Notes under the pieces: generated by a model | Databases searched by the model: none | What the model was told of the DNA's origin: nothing | Seen by the model: the letters and a program-made list of their open reading frames with translations, nothing else | Translations under genes and position numbers: made by a program | Part shown: positions 26,473-35,576 of the stretch, piece after piece | How the letters are laid out: each line of letters begins with the position of its first letter | Numbering within the stretch: the stretch's first letter is position 1 | Source: PALSA-911 sp963839645 | Lineage (GTDB): Bacteria; Pseudomonadota; Alphaproteobacteria; Acetobacterales; Acetobacteraceae | Direction of reading: 5' to 3' | DNA length: 64,000 nucleotides | Assembly (NCBI GenBank): GCA_963839645.1 | Contig: CAWIVZ010000001.1 | Span: forward strand, 620,001-684,000

Positions 26473-28980
26473 ATGGCCGTTGTCGTCCGATCCAACTCCA
26501 CCCCTGCCCGCCAACTGGCTTCGCCGGAGGTGCGCTCGCTTATGCGCCGGCGCAGCGGGGAGTTGCTCGGGATCGCGCTGGGCCTGACAGGCCTTGCCCT
26601 TCTGGTGGCGCTGGCCAGCCATAATCCGGCCGATCCCTCCCTGAACACGGCGACCACGCGCGGCACCAGCAATCTTGCCGGACCGCCCGGCGCCGTTGTG
26701 TCGGACCTGCTGCTCCAGGGCTTCGGCCTGGCCGGCGCGCTGCCTGGGATCGCCATGCTGGCCTGGTGCTGGCGGATCGCCTCGCATCGCGGCATCGGCT
26801 CGCCGGCGCTGCGCATCGCCGCGCTGCTGTCGGCCATGCCGGCGCTGGGCGGCGTGCTCGCCGCGGTGTCCGCGCCCAGCGGGCACACGCCCATCGCCTG
26901 GCCGACGGTCGCCGGACCCGGTGGCGCGGTCGGCCAGCTGCTGGCCGGCGCGGCCATGGATGCCGGCCGTCCCCTGCTCGGCCCCTGGGCGCCGATCGTT
27001 GTCTGGCCGTCGGGCCTGTTGGTGGCACTGGGCCTTACCCTGCTCACTCTGGGCCTCAGCTTTGGTGAATGGCGCGTGGTCGGTTCGGTTGCCGGGCGCA
27101 CGGCCGGATCGGCCGCCCGCCGCTCGGTTTCCGGCGGGCGCAGCGCGGCTGGCCTGTTCAGCCGTGCCGGCGGTGGTCTCTCCGGCGTGTTCTCGCCGCT
27201 GACGCGCCGGTTCGGCCGCCACGCGGAAGACAATGAGCCCGCGCACGAACGCGCCGAACCGAAACTCCGCCCCGGCCCCACCAGCATGATCACCCGTTTG
27301 GCCGTGCCGGACGCCGAGACCGAGAACGAACCGCCGCCGGAACCCCGCAACCGCCTGGCCGCCATGCTGGACAAGCGCCCGGCCAAGCCTGCCAAGACAC
27401 CGGCTGCGAAGGCCCAGGCGGCCAAGCCGGCCCCCGAGCAGATTTCGCTGCCGCTGGTGGAGGGCAGCTGGCGCTTCCCGCCGCTGTCGCTGCTGGCCCC
27501 CGCTCCCGCCCGCGGCGTCGTCGGCCCCACCGCCGATGCCCTCGAAGCCGTCGCCCGCCGGCTGGAAACGGTGCTCGGCGACTACGGCGTGCAGGGCCGC
27601 ATCGTCGCCTATCGCGCTGGCCCCGTGGTCACGCTGTATGAACTGGAACCGGCCCCCGGCATCCGCAGCGCCCGCGTCATCGGTCTTGCCGACGACATCG
27701 CCCGCACCCTCGCCGTCGCCGCCGTGCGCATCGCCACCGTATCGGGGCGCAACGTCATCGGCATCGAGGTGCCGCACGAGAAGCGCGAAACCGTCTATCT
27801 CAGCGAAGTGCTCGCCGCCGAAGCCACGCAGAAGCATGTCGGCCGGCTGTCGCTCGCGCTCGGCAAGAACATCGGCGGCGAGGCCGTGGTCGCCGACCTT
27901 GCCCGCATGCCGCACCTGATGATCGCCGGCACCACCGGCTCCGGCAAATCCGTCGGCGTCAACGCGATGATCCTCAGCCTGCTGTATCGCCTGTCGCCCG
28001 ACCAGTGCCGGCTGATCCTGATCGACCCCAAGATGCTCGAGCTCTCGGTGTACGAGGGTATCCCGCATTTGATGGCTCCGGTCGTCACCGAGCCGGCCAA
28101 GGCCGTCACCGCGCTGAAATGGACCGTGCGGGAAATGGAGCGCCGCTATCGCTCCATGAGCCTGCTCGGTGTGCGCAACATCGGCGGCTACAACGACCGC
28201 GTGGCCGAAGCCCGCGCCAAGGGGGAGGTCGTCACCCGCCGCGTGCAGACCGGCTTCGACCCCGACACCGGCCGCCCGACCTTCGAGGAACAGCCCCTCG
28301 CCCTTGAACCGCTGCCGTTCATCGTGGTCGTGGTCGACGAGATGGCCGATTTGATGATGGTCGCCGGCAAGGAGATCGAGGCCGCGGTCCAGCGCCTGGC
28401 GCAGATGGCCCGCGCCGCCGGCATCCACGTCATCATGGCCACCCAGCGCCCGTCGGTGGATGTGATCACCGGCACCATCAAGGCCAACTTCCCCACCCGC
28501 ATCAGCTTCCAGGTCATCAGCAAGTTCGACAGCCGCACCATCCTCGGCGAACAGGGCGCCGAACAGCTGCTGGGCATGGGCGACATGCTCTACATGATGG
28601 GCGGCGGACGCATCACCCGCGTGCACGGCCCCTTCGTCTCCGACCGCGAAGTGGAAGACGTCGTGGCCTTCCTGCGCGAGCAGGGCGAACCGGCCTATGT
28701 CGAGGAAGTCACCGAACCCGTGGACGACGACGGCGGCAACCAGGCCTTCTCCGGCATCGCATCCGCTTCCGACGGCGAAAAGGGCCTGTTCGACCAGGCC
28801 GTCGCCGTGGTCGCCCGCGAAGGCAAAGCCTCCACCAGCTTCATCCAGCGCCACCTGAATATCGGCTACAACCGCGCTGCCAAACTCATCGAGCAAATGG
28901 AAAAAGAAGGCATCGTCTCCGCCGCCAACCACGTCGGCAAACGCGAAATCCTCGTCCGCCGCACACACGACGACGACTGA
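26473..28980 (+). CDS. ftsK: DNA translocase FtsK
   Basis: FtsK is a membrane-anchored motor that clears and resolves the chromosome terminus at the division septum. The N-terminus (about residues 30-200) holds four membrane helices. A linker of about 140 residues rich in alanine, proline and lysine follows. The motor domain has Walker A GTTGSGKS near residue 487-494, the RLILIDPKMLELSVY region, Walker B-type FIVVVVDEMADLMM, and ends in the gamma winged helix (SFIQRHLNIGYNRAAKLIEQ) that reads KOPS sequences. At 835 residues it is typical for alphaproteobacteria. The spacer after it is filled by palindromic element 2. Confidence 0.96.
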   Translation: MAVVVRSNSTPARQLASPEVRSLMRRRSGELLGIALGLTGLALLVALASHNPADPSLNTATTRGTSNLAGPPGAVVSDLLLQGFGLAGALPGIAMLAWCWRIASHRGIGSPALRIAALLSAMPALGGVLAAVSAPSGHTPIAWPTVAGPGGAVGQLLAGAAMDAGRPLLGPWAPIVVWPSGLLVALGLTLLTLGLSFGEWRVVGSVAGRTAGSAARRSVSGGRSAAGLFSRAGGGLSGVFSPLTRRFGRHAEDNEPAHERAEPKLRPGPTSMITRLAVPDAETENEPPPEPRNRLAAMLDKRPAKPAKTPAAKAQAAKPAPEQISLPLVEGSWRFPPLSLLAPAPARGVVGPTADALEAVARRLETVLGDYGVQGRIVAYRAGPVVTLYELEPAPGIRSARVIGLADDIARTLAVAAVRIATVSGRNVIGIEVPHEKRETVYLSEVLAAEATQKHVGRLSLALGKNIGGEAVVADLARMPHLMIAGTTGSGKSVGVNAMILSLLYRLSPDQCRLILIDPKMLELSVYEGIPHLMAPVVTEPAKAVTALKWTVREMERRYRSMSLLGVRNIGGYNDRVAEARAKGEVVTRRVQTGFDPDTGRPTFEEQPLALEPLPFIVVVVDEMADLMMVAGKEIEAAVQRLAQMARAAGIHVIMATQRPSVDVITGTIKANFPTRISFQVISKFDSRTILGEQGAEQLLGMGDMLYMMGGGRITRVHGPFVSDREVEDVVAFLREQGEPAYVEEVTEPVDDDGGNQAFSGIASASDGEKGLFDQAVAVVAREGKASTSFIQRHLNIGYNRAAKLIEQMEKEGIVSAANHVGKREILVRRTHDDD

Positions 28981-28984
28981 TACG

Positions 28985-29220
28985 GGGTCGGGCGGCGGGA
29001 TGGTGAAGCAAGCAAGGCCAGGGGCTCTGCCCCTGGACCCCGCCAAAGGGCTCGCCCTTTGGAAACCCCAGACATTTTTTAAGGAATGGGCGGGCGAGGG
29101 GGTGCGGGTTGCGCCACCTCTTGCCCGCCCATTCCTTAAAAAATAGCCAGGGGTTTCCAGAGGCGAGCCTCTGGCGGGGGTCCAGGGGGCAGCGCCCCCT
29201 GGCCTTGCTTGCCTTCCTAC
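28985..29220. repeat. Large nested palindromic element 2 between ftsK and the AmpG-like gene
   Basis: The spacer is a long inverted repeat with the same plan as the one at 17884-18103. The perfect central arms are 29074-29095 and 29123-29144 (22 bases, AT-rich plus GGGCGGGC). Outside them, GGGGTTTCCAGAGG-like and AAAGGGCTCGCCCTTT-like hairpins pair across, and the outermost CAAGCAAGGCCAGGGG and CCCCTGGCCTTGCTTG match. The outer sequence, including CCCCTGGACCCCGCC, is shared with element 1, whereas the core is unrelated. There are no coding features and no transposase. It looks like a non-autonomous or REP-like chromosomal repeat. Confidence 0.8.
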
Positions 29221-29239
29221 TTCCCGCCCCCTCACCCGC

Positions 29240-30481
29240 ATGAGGCCGTTATGGGTGATGGCGGCGTATGGGTTTGTCGCCGGGCTGCCGTTGCCGTTGT
29301 CGGGATTTACCTTTCGGCTGTGGTTGTCGGAAGGCGGGGTTTCGCTCGCGGCCATCGGGCTGACGGCGAATATCGGGTTGGCCTATTCGCTGAAGTTCCT
29401 GTGGGCGCCGATTTTGGATCATGCGCCGCCGCCGTTCGGCCTGGCCCGGTTCGGCAGGCGGCGGGGGTGGTTGCTGGCGATCCAGCCGGCGTTGGTTCTG
29501 GCGGCGGTATTGCTGGCTTTGTCCCATCCTCGGGCGGCGCCCCTGGCGGCGGTGGGCGCGGCCGCTTTGGTGGCGTTCTTGTCGGCCAGCCAGGACATCG
29601 CGATCGACGCCTGGCGCATCGAGGTGTTTCCAGAGCGCGAGCAGGGCAAGGCGCTGGCGGTCTATGTCTGGGGCTATCGCATTGCGCTGCTGATCACGAC
29701 GTCGGTGGTGATCGGGGCGGCCGGCCGGGTCGGCTGGCCGGTGGCGTTGCTGGGCGCGGCCGGCTTGATCGCGCTGGGGGTACCGGTGACGCTGCTGGCG
29801 CCGGAGCCGGCCGTGCGGGTGGCGCGCGAAGCTGTTGTGGGCGCATGGGGGCGGTTGCGGGCGGCGATCCTGGATCCGTTCGTCGAGTTCATTTCCCGCC
29901 CCGGCGCATGGACGATCCTGGCATTTGTCGCGCTGTTCAAGCTCGGTGAGGCGATGGCCGGGATCATGACGGCGCCGTTCTATCGCTCGCTGGGCTTCGA
30001 GCGGGATGCGATCGCCGCCATCGGGCCGTTCTCGCTGGCGGGAACCTTGGCGGGGCTGACCCTGGGCGGCTGGCTGGTGGCACGGATTGGCGTCGGGCGT
30101 TCCCTGCTGTGGACCGGTTGGGTGCAGACCCTGGCGATGGGGATGTATGTCGTGCTGGCCTATTCCGCCGGGGCGCATGACATCCTGTATGGGACGGTCG
30201 TAACCGAGGCGTTTGCCCAAGGCATGGCCGATGCGGCGTTCCTGACCTATCTGTCAGGCCTATGCTCGCTGGCGTTCACCGCGACGCATTACGCGCTACT
30301 GTCGTCGCTGGCAGCGATCACGGTGCATACGATCGGCGGGTTTTCGGGAATTCTGGCTGGATCACTTGGCTGGGTGCGGTTCTACATGCTCTGCATGTTT
30401 GCGGCCTTGCCGGCGATGGCGATCATGCTGCGGCTGCTCCACCGCTTTCCGCCGGCGGAAAGCGATGAGGAACGCAGCTGA
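29240..30481 (+). CDS. ampG: AmpG-family MFS permease
   Basis: The 413-residue protein has about 12 membrane helices and the PAT/AmpG signature SASQDIAIDAWRIEVFPERE. AmpG proteins import anhydro-muropeptides for peptidoglycan recycling and so influence beta-lactamase induction. The N-terminal GLPLPLSGFTFRLWL and the LKFLWAPILDHA loop also match. No Shine-Dalgarno is obvious before the ATG at 29240, and the ATG at 29258 (residue 7) is an alternative. It is preceded by palindromic element 2 and followed by a small convergent gene. The substrate assignment rests on family similarity alone. Confidence 0.82.
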   Translation: MRPLWVMAAYGFVAGLPLPLSGFTFRLWLSEGGVSLAAIGLTANIGLAYSLKFLWAPILDHAPPPFGLARFGRRRGWLLAIQPALVLAAVLLALSHPRAAPLAAVGAAALVAFLSASQDIAIDAWRIEVFPEREQGKALAVYVWGYRIALLITTSVVIGAAGRVGWPVALLGAAGLIALGVPVTLLAPEPAVRVAREAVVGAWGRLRAAILDPFVEFISRPGAWTILAFVALFKLGEAMAGIMTAPFYRSLGFERDAIAAIGPFSLAGTLAGLTLGGWLVARIGVGRSLLWTGWVQTLAMGMYVVLAYSAGAHDILYGTVVTEAFAQGMADAAFLTYLSGLCSLAFTATHYALLSSLAAITVHTIGGFSGILAGSLGWVRFYMLCMFAALPAMAIMLRLLHRFPPAESDEERS

Positions 30482-30488
30482 CAGGAAC

Positions 30489-30731
30489 TTAAACCTGCTC
30501 CGGAACGTTGCCGAGGACGGCCAGAAACTCGGGCTCGCCGTAATCACCGGCCTCCTCATCGGCCATCACACGCACGATGTGCCCGCCGGCGATCAGCCCG
30601 CCCGCCATGGCTTTCTCGGCGCGCCGATGCGCGTCCTGCGGGCTGCGGCAGGCGATCGGTTGCCCGGCTTTCAGGCCACCGCGCTTAGGCTGGGTATAGG
30701 GCTGAAAGATGATGCGTTCGGCCACGGCCAT
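30489..30731 (-). CDS. Small conserved-looking protein of unknown function
   Basis: An 80-residue protein with sequence AERIIFQPYTQPKRGGLKAG, CRSPQDAHRRAEKA and ADEEAGDYGEPEFLAVLG. No domain is recognised, and there is no signal peptide or membrane helix. Codon use (G/C at third positions) and a clean start/stop support it being real. It lies convergent to the AmpG-like gene, eight bases away, and 110 bases downstream of phoR on the same strand, so it could be read from the phoR transcript. Function unknown. Confidence 0.65.
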   Translation of the reverse strand: MAVAERIIFQPYTQPKRGGLKAGQPIACRSPQDAHRRAEKAMAGGLIAGGHIVRVMADEEAGDYGEPEFLAVLGNVPEQV

Positions 30732-30841
30732 GTGATGTCCCCAATTCGCGGTCTCTGATTCGCGACGGGGCCAGCGTGTTCCCTATTTGTTCAAAACGCA
30801 AGGATTGTTCGTCGAAGACAAGCACCGGAAACAATCGCCGA

Positions 30842-32239
30842 TCACGTGCCGCGCGGCGGATCCGGTGTGGCCGGCATTTGCGGCAGCCAGATGCTGACCG
30901 TGGTGCCGACGCCGATCTCGCTGTCGATCCGCATCTGGCCGCGATGGCGGTTGACGATGTGCTTCACGATCGCAAGACCCAGGCCGGTGCCGCCGACACT
31001 GCGCGAGCGGCCCTTGTCGACGCGGTAGAACCGCTCGGTCAGCCGCGGCAGATGCGCTCGCTCGATGCCGCCGCCCTGGTCGGTGACCGACAGCACCACC
31101 CCGGGGCGGGAGGGGAACCGCGTTCCGGCCGATGCGGACGTCGCCTCGATCCGCACGGTGCCACCTTCGCGGCCATATTTGATCGCATTGTCCAGCAGGT
31201 TTTGCGCCACCTGGGAAAGCTGGTCGGCATCGCCCAGCACCGGTGGCAGGGCGGGGTCGAGTCGCAGGTCGAAAATCACCGACCGCTCCCTCAGCTTCGG
31301 TTCGAAGCCGGCGGCGATGCGGGTCAGCAGCGCCGGCAGGTCCACCGCATCGGACGGCACCTGGTGCTCCACCAGCTCGATCCGCGACAGGCTGAGCAGG
31401 TCGTCGATCAGCCGGTTCATCCGCGCGCCCTGCTCGGCCATGATGCCGAGGAAGCGGCGCTGCGCCGGCGGGTCGTCCGCCGCGGGGCCGAGCAGCGTGT
31501 CGACGAACCCGATCATGCTGGCGAGCGGGGTGCGCAACTCGTGGCTGGCATTGGCGACGAAATCGGCCCGCATGCGTTCCAGCGCCCGGTCCCGCGTGCG
31601 GTCCGACAGCACCACCACGGCGCGTCCGCCATCGGAAAGCGGCGGATCCATGGGAATGACCACCGCGTGGACATCGCGCGGCACCGGCACGGGCAGCGTC
31701 ACGGCGGCGGTCTCGGTCGTCGCGGCCACGCCGGCGGGCGGGTTGAACGCCCGGTCGATCGCGGCGCGCAGGCCGGGGTTGCGCAGCACCGCCTGAATGT
31801 CGGCGCCGAAGGCGCCACGCGCGGCGGCGTTGGTCCGGCGGATCGACCGGTCGGCCCCCAGCACGATCAGCGGGTCGGGCAGAAGCTCGACGATCCCCTC
31901 GTCGGCGCGGCGCATCCGCTCCACCAGCGCGGAACGCTCGGCGGTCAGGCGGGCCAACCGGTCGATGTCGCGCATCAGCCGTTCCATCGGCGGCAGCACG
32001 GGCGACATCAGGGCGGGCTGCGGGATTTCCTGCGCGATCGCCTGTTGCACCGTTTCCGACAGCAGCTCCATGTCCCGCGCCCACAGTAGCGCGACGCACA
32101 GCGCCGAGACGGCGGTCAGCGCCATTGAGAGCAAGGCCGGTCCGGCCGGCAGTAGCCGGATGCTGGCCAGGACCGCGAATGCCAGGATCGGCACACCCGC
32201 CAGTACGCAGACGATCAGGAACAGGTTGCTGAACCGCAC
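30842..32239 (-). CDS. phoR: PhoR-type sensor histidine kinase
   Basis: The 465-residue kinase has two N-terminal membrane helices (about 5-55), a cytosolic PAS-like domain (EGIVELLPDPLIVLGADRSI), a HisKA domain with phospho-acceptor His233 in ASHELRTPLAS, and an ATPase domain with LLDNAIKYGREGG, DQGGGIE and GGTGLGLAIVKHIV. This matches PhoR, which senses phosphate status and phosphorylates PhoB. No phoB, pst or phoU gene is adjacent, so the name depends on architecture only. The lipoprotein gene follows the same strand 63 bases upstream. Confidence 0.8.
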   Translation of the reverse strand: MRFSNLFLIVCVLAGVPILAFAVLASIRLLPAGPALLSMALTAVSALCVALLWARDMELLSETVQQAIAQEIPQPALMSPVLPPMERLMRDIDRLARLTAERSALVERMRRADEGIVELLPDPLIVLGADRSIRRTNAAARGAFGADIQAVLRNPGLRAAIDRAFNPPAGVAATTETAAVTLPVPVPRDVHAVVIPMDPPLSDGGRAVVVLSDRTRDRALERMRADFVANASHELRTPLASMIGFVDTLLGPAADDPPAQRRFLGIMAEQGARMNRLIDDLLSLSRIELVEHQVPSDAVDLPALLTRIAAGFEPKLRERSVIFDLRLDPALPPVLGDADQLSQVAQNLLDNAIKYGREGGTVRIEATSASAGTRFPSRPGVVLSVTDQGGGIERAHLPRLTERFYRVDKGRSRSVGGTGLGLAIVKHIVNRHRGQMRIDSEIGVGTTVSIWLPQMPATPDPPRGT

Positions 32240-32302
32240 GGGGTGGCTCGTCCTTCCGTGGTCAGGCCGGCGGCTGACGGCCGGCGGCTGGGCCCGGCCC
32301 GG

Positions 32303-33633
32303 TCAAAAACCCGGGGTGGCGAAGCTGCTCGGCGCCGGTTCGGCCAATTGCGAGCCGCCCCGTTGCACCCGGAACACCGCCAGGCCGCGCCGCACCTGTC
32401 CGTCCGCCAGCAATGCCAGCGGGCCATCGACGCCGGCATAGCCTTCCGGCCGGGTCAGCGCGCCGACCGAATAATCCGGCCCGGCGGCCAGCAGGCGGGC
32501 AATCGCCGCGCCGTCCACGGCAAGATCGGCCACCGGCGAGGGCGGCGCGCCATATTTGGCGGTGTAGGCCTGCACGAAATCGGCCCTTGTGGCGGGATCG
32601 GGCGCGGCGAACAGCGCGCCGGGGAAATTGCCGGACTGGCTGGCGGGATTGGCCCAGAGCGTCGGACCGTAGATCTGCACCGCTCCGCGATCCAGGTCGT
32701 AATACGACAGCAGGGAGGCGATTTCGGCCAGCGATTCTCCGGCATCAGCCAGCAGCAGCCCGTCGAAGTCCGGCGGCGGCACCGGGCGTTTGGCGATCTC
32801 GGCGGCCTCGTGGCGGCCTTCCGCCGAGAGCTTGGCGCGCGCCACCTTGATCTGCGCGTCCATCACGCCGCGCCGGCTGGCATAGCCGGAAACATTGCGC
32901 ACGGCCGAATTGATCGAGGCCATGCCGGGTGCGTATTGCACGACATTCGGTGCCGGCAGGCCGCGCTGATCCGCGGTCATCAGCAGCGCGTCGCTCATCG
33001 CGCGGCCGAAATCGTTGCCGGGCACCAGGGCGGAAAGCCGGGTCTTGCCCATGCCCTGCGCGACATCGACCAGGCGGCGCACCTGTTGCACCGGCGTGAT
33101 GCCGAGCGTCCAGACACCCGGCTGGGCCTGCGCGGGATCGTTGGTGAAGGCCAGCACCGCGATGCTGGCCTCCCGCGCGACCGGCGCGACGGCGGCGGTT
33201 TCGACCGAGGTCAGCGGACCCAGGATCAGCCCGGCGCCGGCACCGATCGCCTCGCGCGCGGCGGTCGCGGCGCCCGCGGGCGTTCCGCCGGTATCCTTGG
33301 CGATCAGCCTCGGCCCGTCCGGCGCGTCCAGCACCAGCTTCGCCGCCCGCAGCATGCTCTGCCCGACATCCGCGTTCGGGCCGGTCAGCGGCAGCAGGAT
33401 GGCCACGTCCCGGCCGGGCTGGCTCGGCTTGTCGACCGCGGCCACACCCGGCGCTCCCGCGAACGGCAAGCGGCCGGCCGGGGCCCGGCGCCCGTGCGCC
33501 CGGCGCCCGGACCGGTGGCGACCGGACCCGGCATCGGCGTTGGCGCGAAGCTCCTGGTCCCGGCGCAGCCAGCCAGTGCTAGGATGACGAACAGGAGCGC
33601 GCCAACCCGTGATGACAATTTCCAGCAATACAT
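32303..33633 (-). pseudogene. Penicillin-binding-protein activator/periplasmic binding lipoprotein, frameshifted
   Basis: The N-terminus (ATG at 33633) is a lipoprotein signal with lipobox LALAGC and lipidated Cys23. After a frame break near 33481-33486, at a short G/C run, the protein continues RDVAILLPLTGPNADVGQSM and ends at 32303. This is a type I periplasmic-binding fold (LivJ/LpoA-like), the class called PBP activator and often found divergent from rsmI. The repaired length is about 443 residues. In E. coli the LpoA member stimulates PBP1A. Its 5' end overlaps that of rsmI on the other strand. The break is probably a one-base error. Confidence 0.82.
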
Positions 33634-34541
33634 GCGACGGATCTCCCGATCAGCAGGTCGATAACCAGATCGACGATCAATTTGGGGGCGAATCGGCCCC
33701 GGTTGCAGGACTTGTGCTGGTTTCCACGCCGATCGGCAACCTTGGCGATATGACACCCCGCGCGCGTCAGGCGCTGGAAGCGGCCGATGTTATCCTATGC
33801 GAGGATACACGCCATACCGGCCGGCTGTTGAGCGCTTTCGGCATCAACAAACCGCTACAACCACTGCACGAGCACAACGAGGACCAGCGCACCCCCGCGT
33901 TGCTGGCGATGCTGCGGCAGGGCAAGCGGCTGGCGCTGGTGTCGGACGCCGGCATGCCGCTGGTTTCCGACCCCGGCTACCGGCTGGTGCGCGCGGCGAT
34001 CGCGGCGGGCCTGCCGGTCGGCGTGGCGCCGGGCGCGAGTGCGGCGGTCACCGCCCTGGTGCTGTCGGGCCTGCCGCCGCAGCCTTACCTGTTCCTCGGC
34101 TTTCCGCCGCCTCGCCAGGCCGGCCGCCGCGCCGCCTTCGGCACCCTGCGCGCCGCCGAGCGCGCGGGGCTTTCGGCCACATTGATCTGGCACGAGGCGC
34201 CGCACCGCCTGGCGGAGGCGCTGGTGGACATGGAGGCGGCGTTCGGACCTCGCCACGCCGCGGTGGCGCGCGAACTGACCAAGAAGTTCGAGGAGGTGCG
34301 GCGCGGCACCCTGGCGGAGCTTGCCGCGCACTACGCCACGCACGAGGCGCGCGGCGAGATCACCGTTCTGGTCGGGCCGCCGGAAGAAGCCGATCCGGAG
34401 GATCTGGACGGACAGCTGGCCTCCGCCCTGGCCAGCCACAGCGTGAAGGACGCCGCCGCCCTGGTGGCCGCGGCCACCGGCCTGCCGCGCAAGCTGGTCT
34501 ATGCCCGCGCGCTGGCGATCAGTTCCGCAACTCCGGAATGA
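33612..34541 (+). CDS. rsmI: 16S rRNA (cytidine1402-2'-O)-methyltransferase
   Basis: RsmI methylates the ribose of C1402 in 16S rRNA. The tetrapyrrole-methylase fold is clear: LVLVSTPIGNLGDMTPRARQ, ILCEDTRHTG, LVSDAGMPLVSDPGYRLV and the SAM-site ELTKKFEEV. The start is either the GTG at 33609 or the ATG at 33612. Both overlap the start of the divergent lipoprotein gene, so a GTG nearer to LVLVSTP could be the true start; the first 34 residues show no family similarity. The 3' end overlaps the convergent dehydrogenase by 23 bases. Confidence 0.93.
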   Translation: MTISSNTCDGSPDQQVDNQIDDQFGGESAPVAGLVLVSTPIGNLGDMTPRARQALEAADVILCEDTRHTGRLLSAFGINKPLQPLHEHNEDQRTPALLAMLRQGKRLALVSDAGMPLVSDPGYRLVRAAIAAGLPVGVAPGASAAVTALVLSGLPPQPYLFLGFPPPRQAGRRAAFGTLRAAERAGLSATLIWHEAPHRLAEALVDMEAAFGPRHAAVARELTKKFEEVRRGTLAELAAHYATHEARGEITVLVGPPEEADPEDLDGQLASALASHSVKDAAALVAAATGLPRKLVYARALAISSATPE

Positions 34542-35490
34542 CCCAAAGCGGCTTTTCGCCCCGCGATACCCGCTGGCAATTATCGAAGGCGTTGCGGAAG
34601 CGGTGGTACTGGTTGTCGTAGGTCGGCCCGGCCAGATGCGCGGTCAGCACCACGTTGGGCAGCGTGAACAGCGGATTGTCCGGCTGCGGCGGCTCCTGGT
34701 CGAACACGTCCAGCCCCGCCCCGGCGATGGTGCCGTTGCCCAGGGCCTCGATCAGGTCCGGTTCGTTCACCACCGGGCCGCGGCAGGTGTTGATCAGATA
34801 GGCGCCGGGCTTCATCCGCTTCAGCTCCGCCGTCCCGATCATGTGCTTCGTGGCCGGCAGCAACGGCACATGCAGCGAAACCAGGTCCGAGGTTCGGAGG
34901 ATTTCGTTCATCAGCCGGAAGCGCACGTCCAGCGCGTCCTCGCGTTCCTCGCTCAGCCGTTCCACATCGTAATACTGCACCCGCATGTCGAAGGCCTGCG
35001 CCATGCGGGCCACCTTCTTGCCGATGGTGCCGAGGCCGATGATCCCCAGCGTGCGGTCGCGCAATTCGTACATCCGCGCCTGCGAGCTGTCGTTGCCGCG
35101 CCAGCGTCCGGCCGCGACGTTGGCGTGCTGCCAGACCAGCCGGCGGGAGACGGCCAGCATCAGCATCAGCGCGTGCTCTGCCACGGCGGTGGAATTGGCG
35201 CCGCCGTTGTTGCAGATCGGCACCCCCGCGCGCCGCGCCGCCTCGATGTCGCAGCGGTCGTAGCCGGCGGAGGTCAGCTGCACCAGCTTCAGGTGCGGCG
35301 CGTTCTTGTAGAACGCGTCATTCACCCGGGGATCGCTGAAACCCACCAGATAGTCGGCATCGCGCATCGTCGCCATGAAGTCCGGCGCGTCGGGCCGCAC
35401 CAGGGTCAGCTCGAACCCGGCCGGAACCAGCTCGCGGGCGATGTCGTTCTCGTTCAGCGGGCTGTCGATCAGCACGATCTTGTGGGCCAT
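34519..35490 (-). CDS. D-isomer-specific 2-hydroxyacid dehydrogenase
   Basis: This 323-residue NAD(P)-dependent enzyme interconverts 2-keto and D-2-hydroxy acids. It has the Rossmann loop GIIGLGTIGKKVA, catalytic arginine in INTCRGPVV, glutamate in LDVFDQEP and histidine in LTAHLAGPT. Length and order are normal. A putative partner is the adjacent divergent HpaI-type aldolase, which releases pyruvate or a related 2-keto acid, so this enzyme could act on such a product. That link is inferred. The coding end overlaps rsmI. Confidence 0.9.
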   Translation of the reverse strand: MAHKIVLIDSPLNENDIARELVPAGFELTLVRPDAPDFMATMRDADYLVGFSDPRVNDAFYKNAPHLKLVQLTSAGYDRCDIEAARRAGVPICNNGGANSTAVAEHALMLMLAVSRRLVWQHANVAAGRWRGNDSSQARMYELRDRTLGIIGLGTIGKKVARMAQAFDMRVQYYDVERLSEEREDALDVRFRLMNEILRTSDLVSLHVPLLPATKHMIGTAELKRMKPGAYLINTCRGPVVNEPDLIEALGNGTIAGAGLDVFDQEPPQPDNPLFTLPNVVLTAHLAGPTYDNQYHRFRNAFDNCQRVSRGEKPLWVIPELRN

Positions 35491-35576
35491 TGCGTTCCTC
35501 CGGTTTCGTTGTTGCGGCGAGGATAGCGCGGTCCGGCCCCCTCATGCCAAGCTGGCGGCAAAGCGGGGGAAGGGTC

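Noticed and set aside
26395..29355. Very long open frame on the minus strand opposite ftsK
   Set aside because: It mirrors a well-supported ftsK gene and is an artefact of high GC content. Its translation is histidine/alanine/glycine-rich and shows no family similarity.
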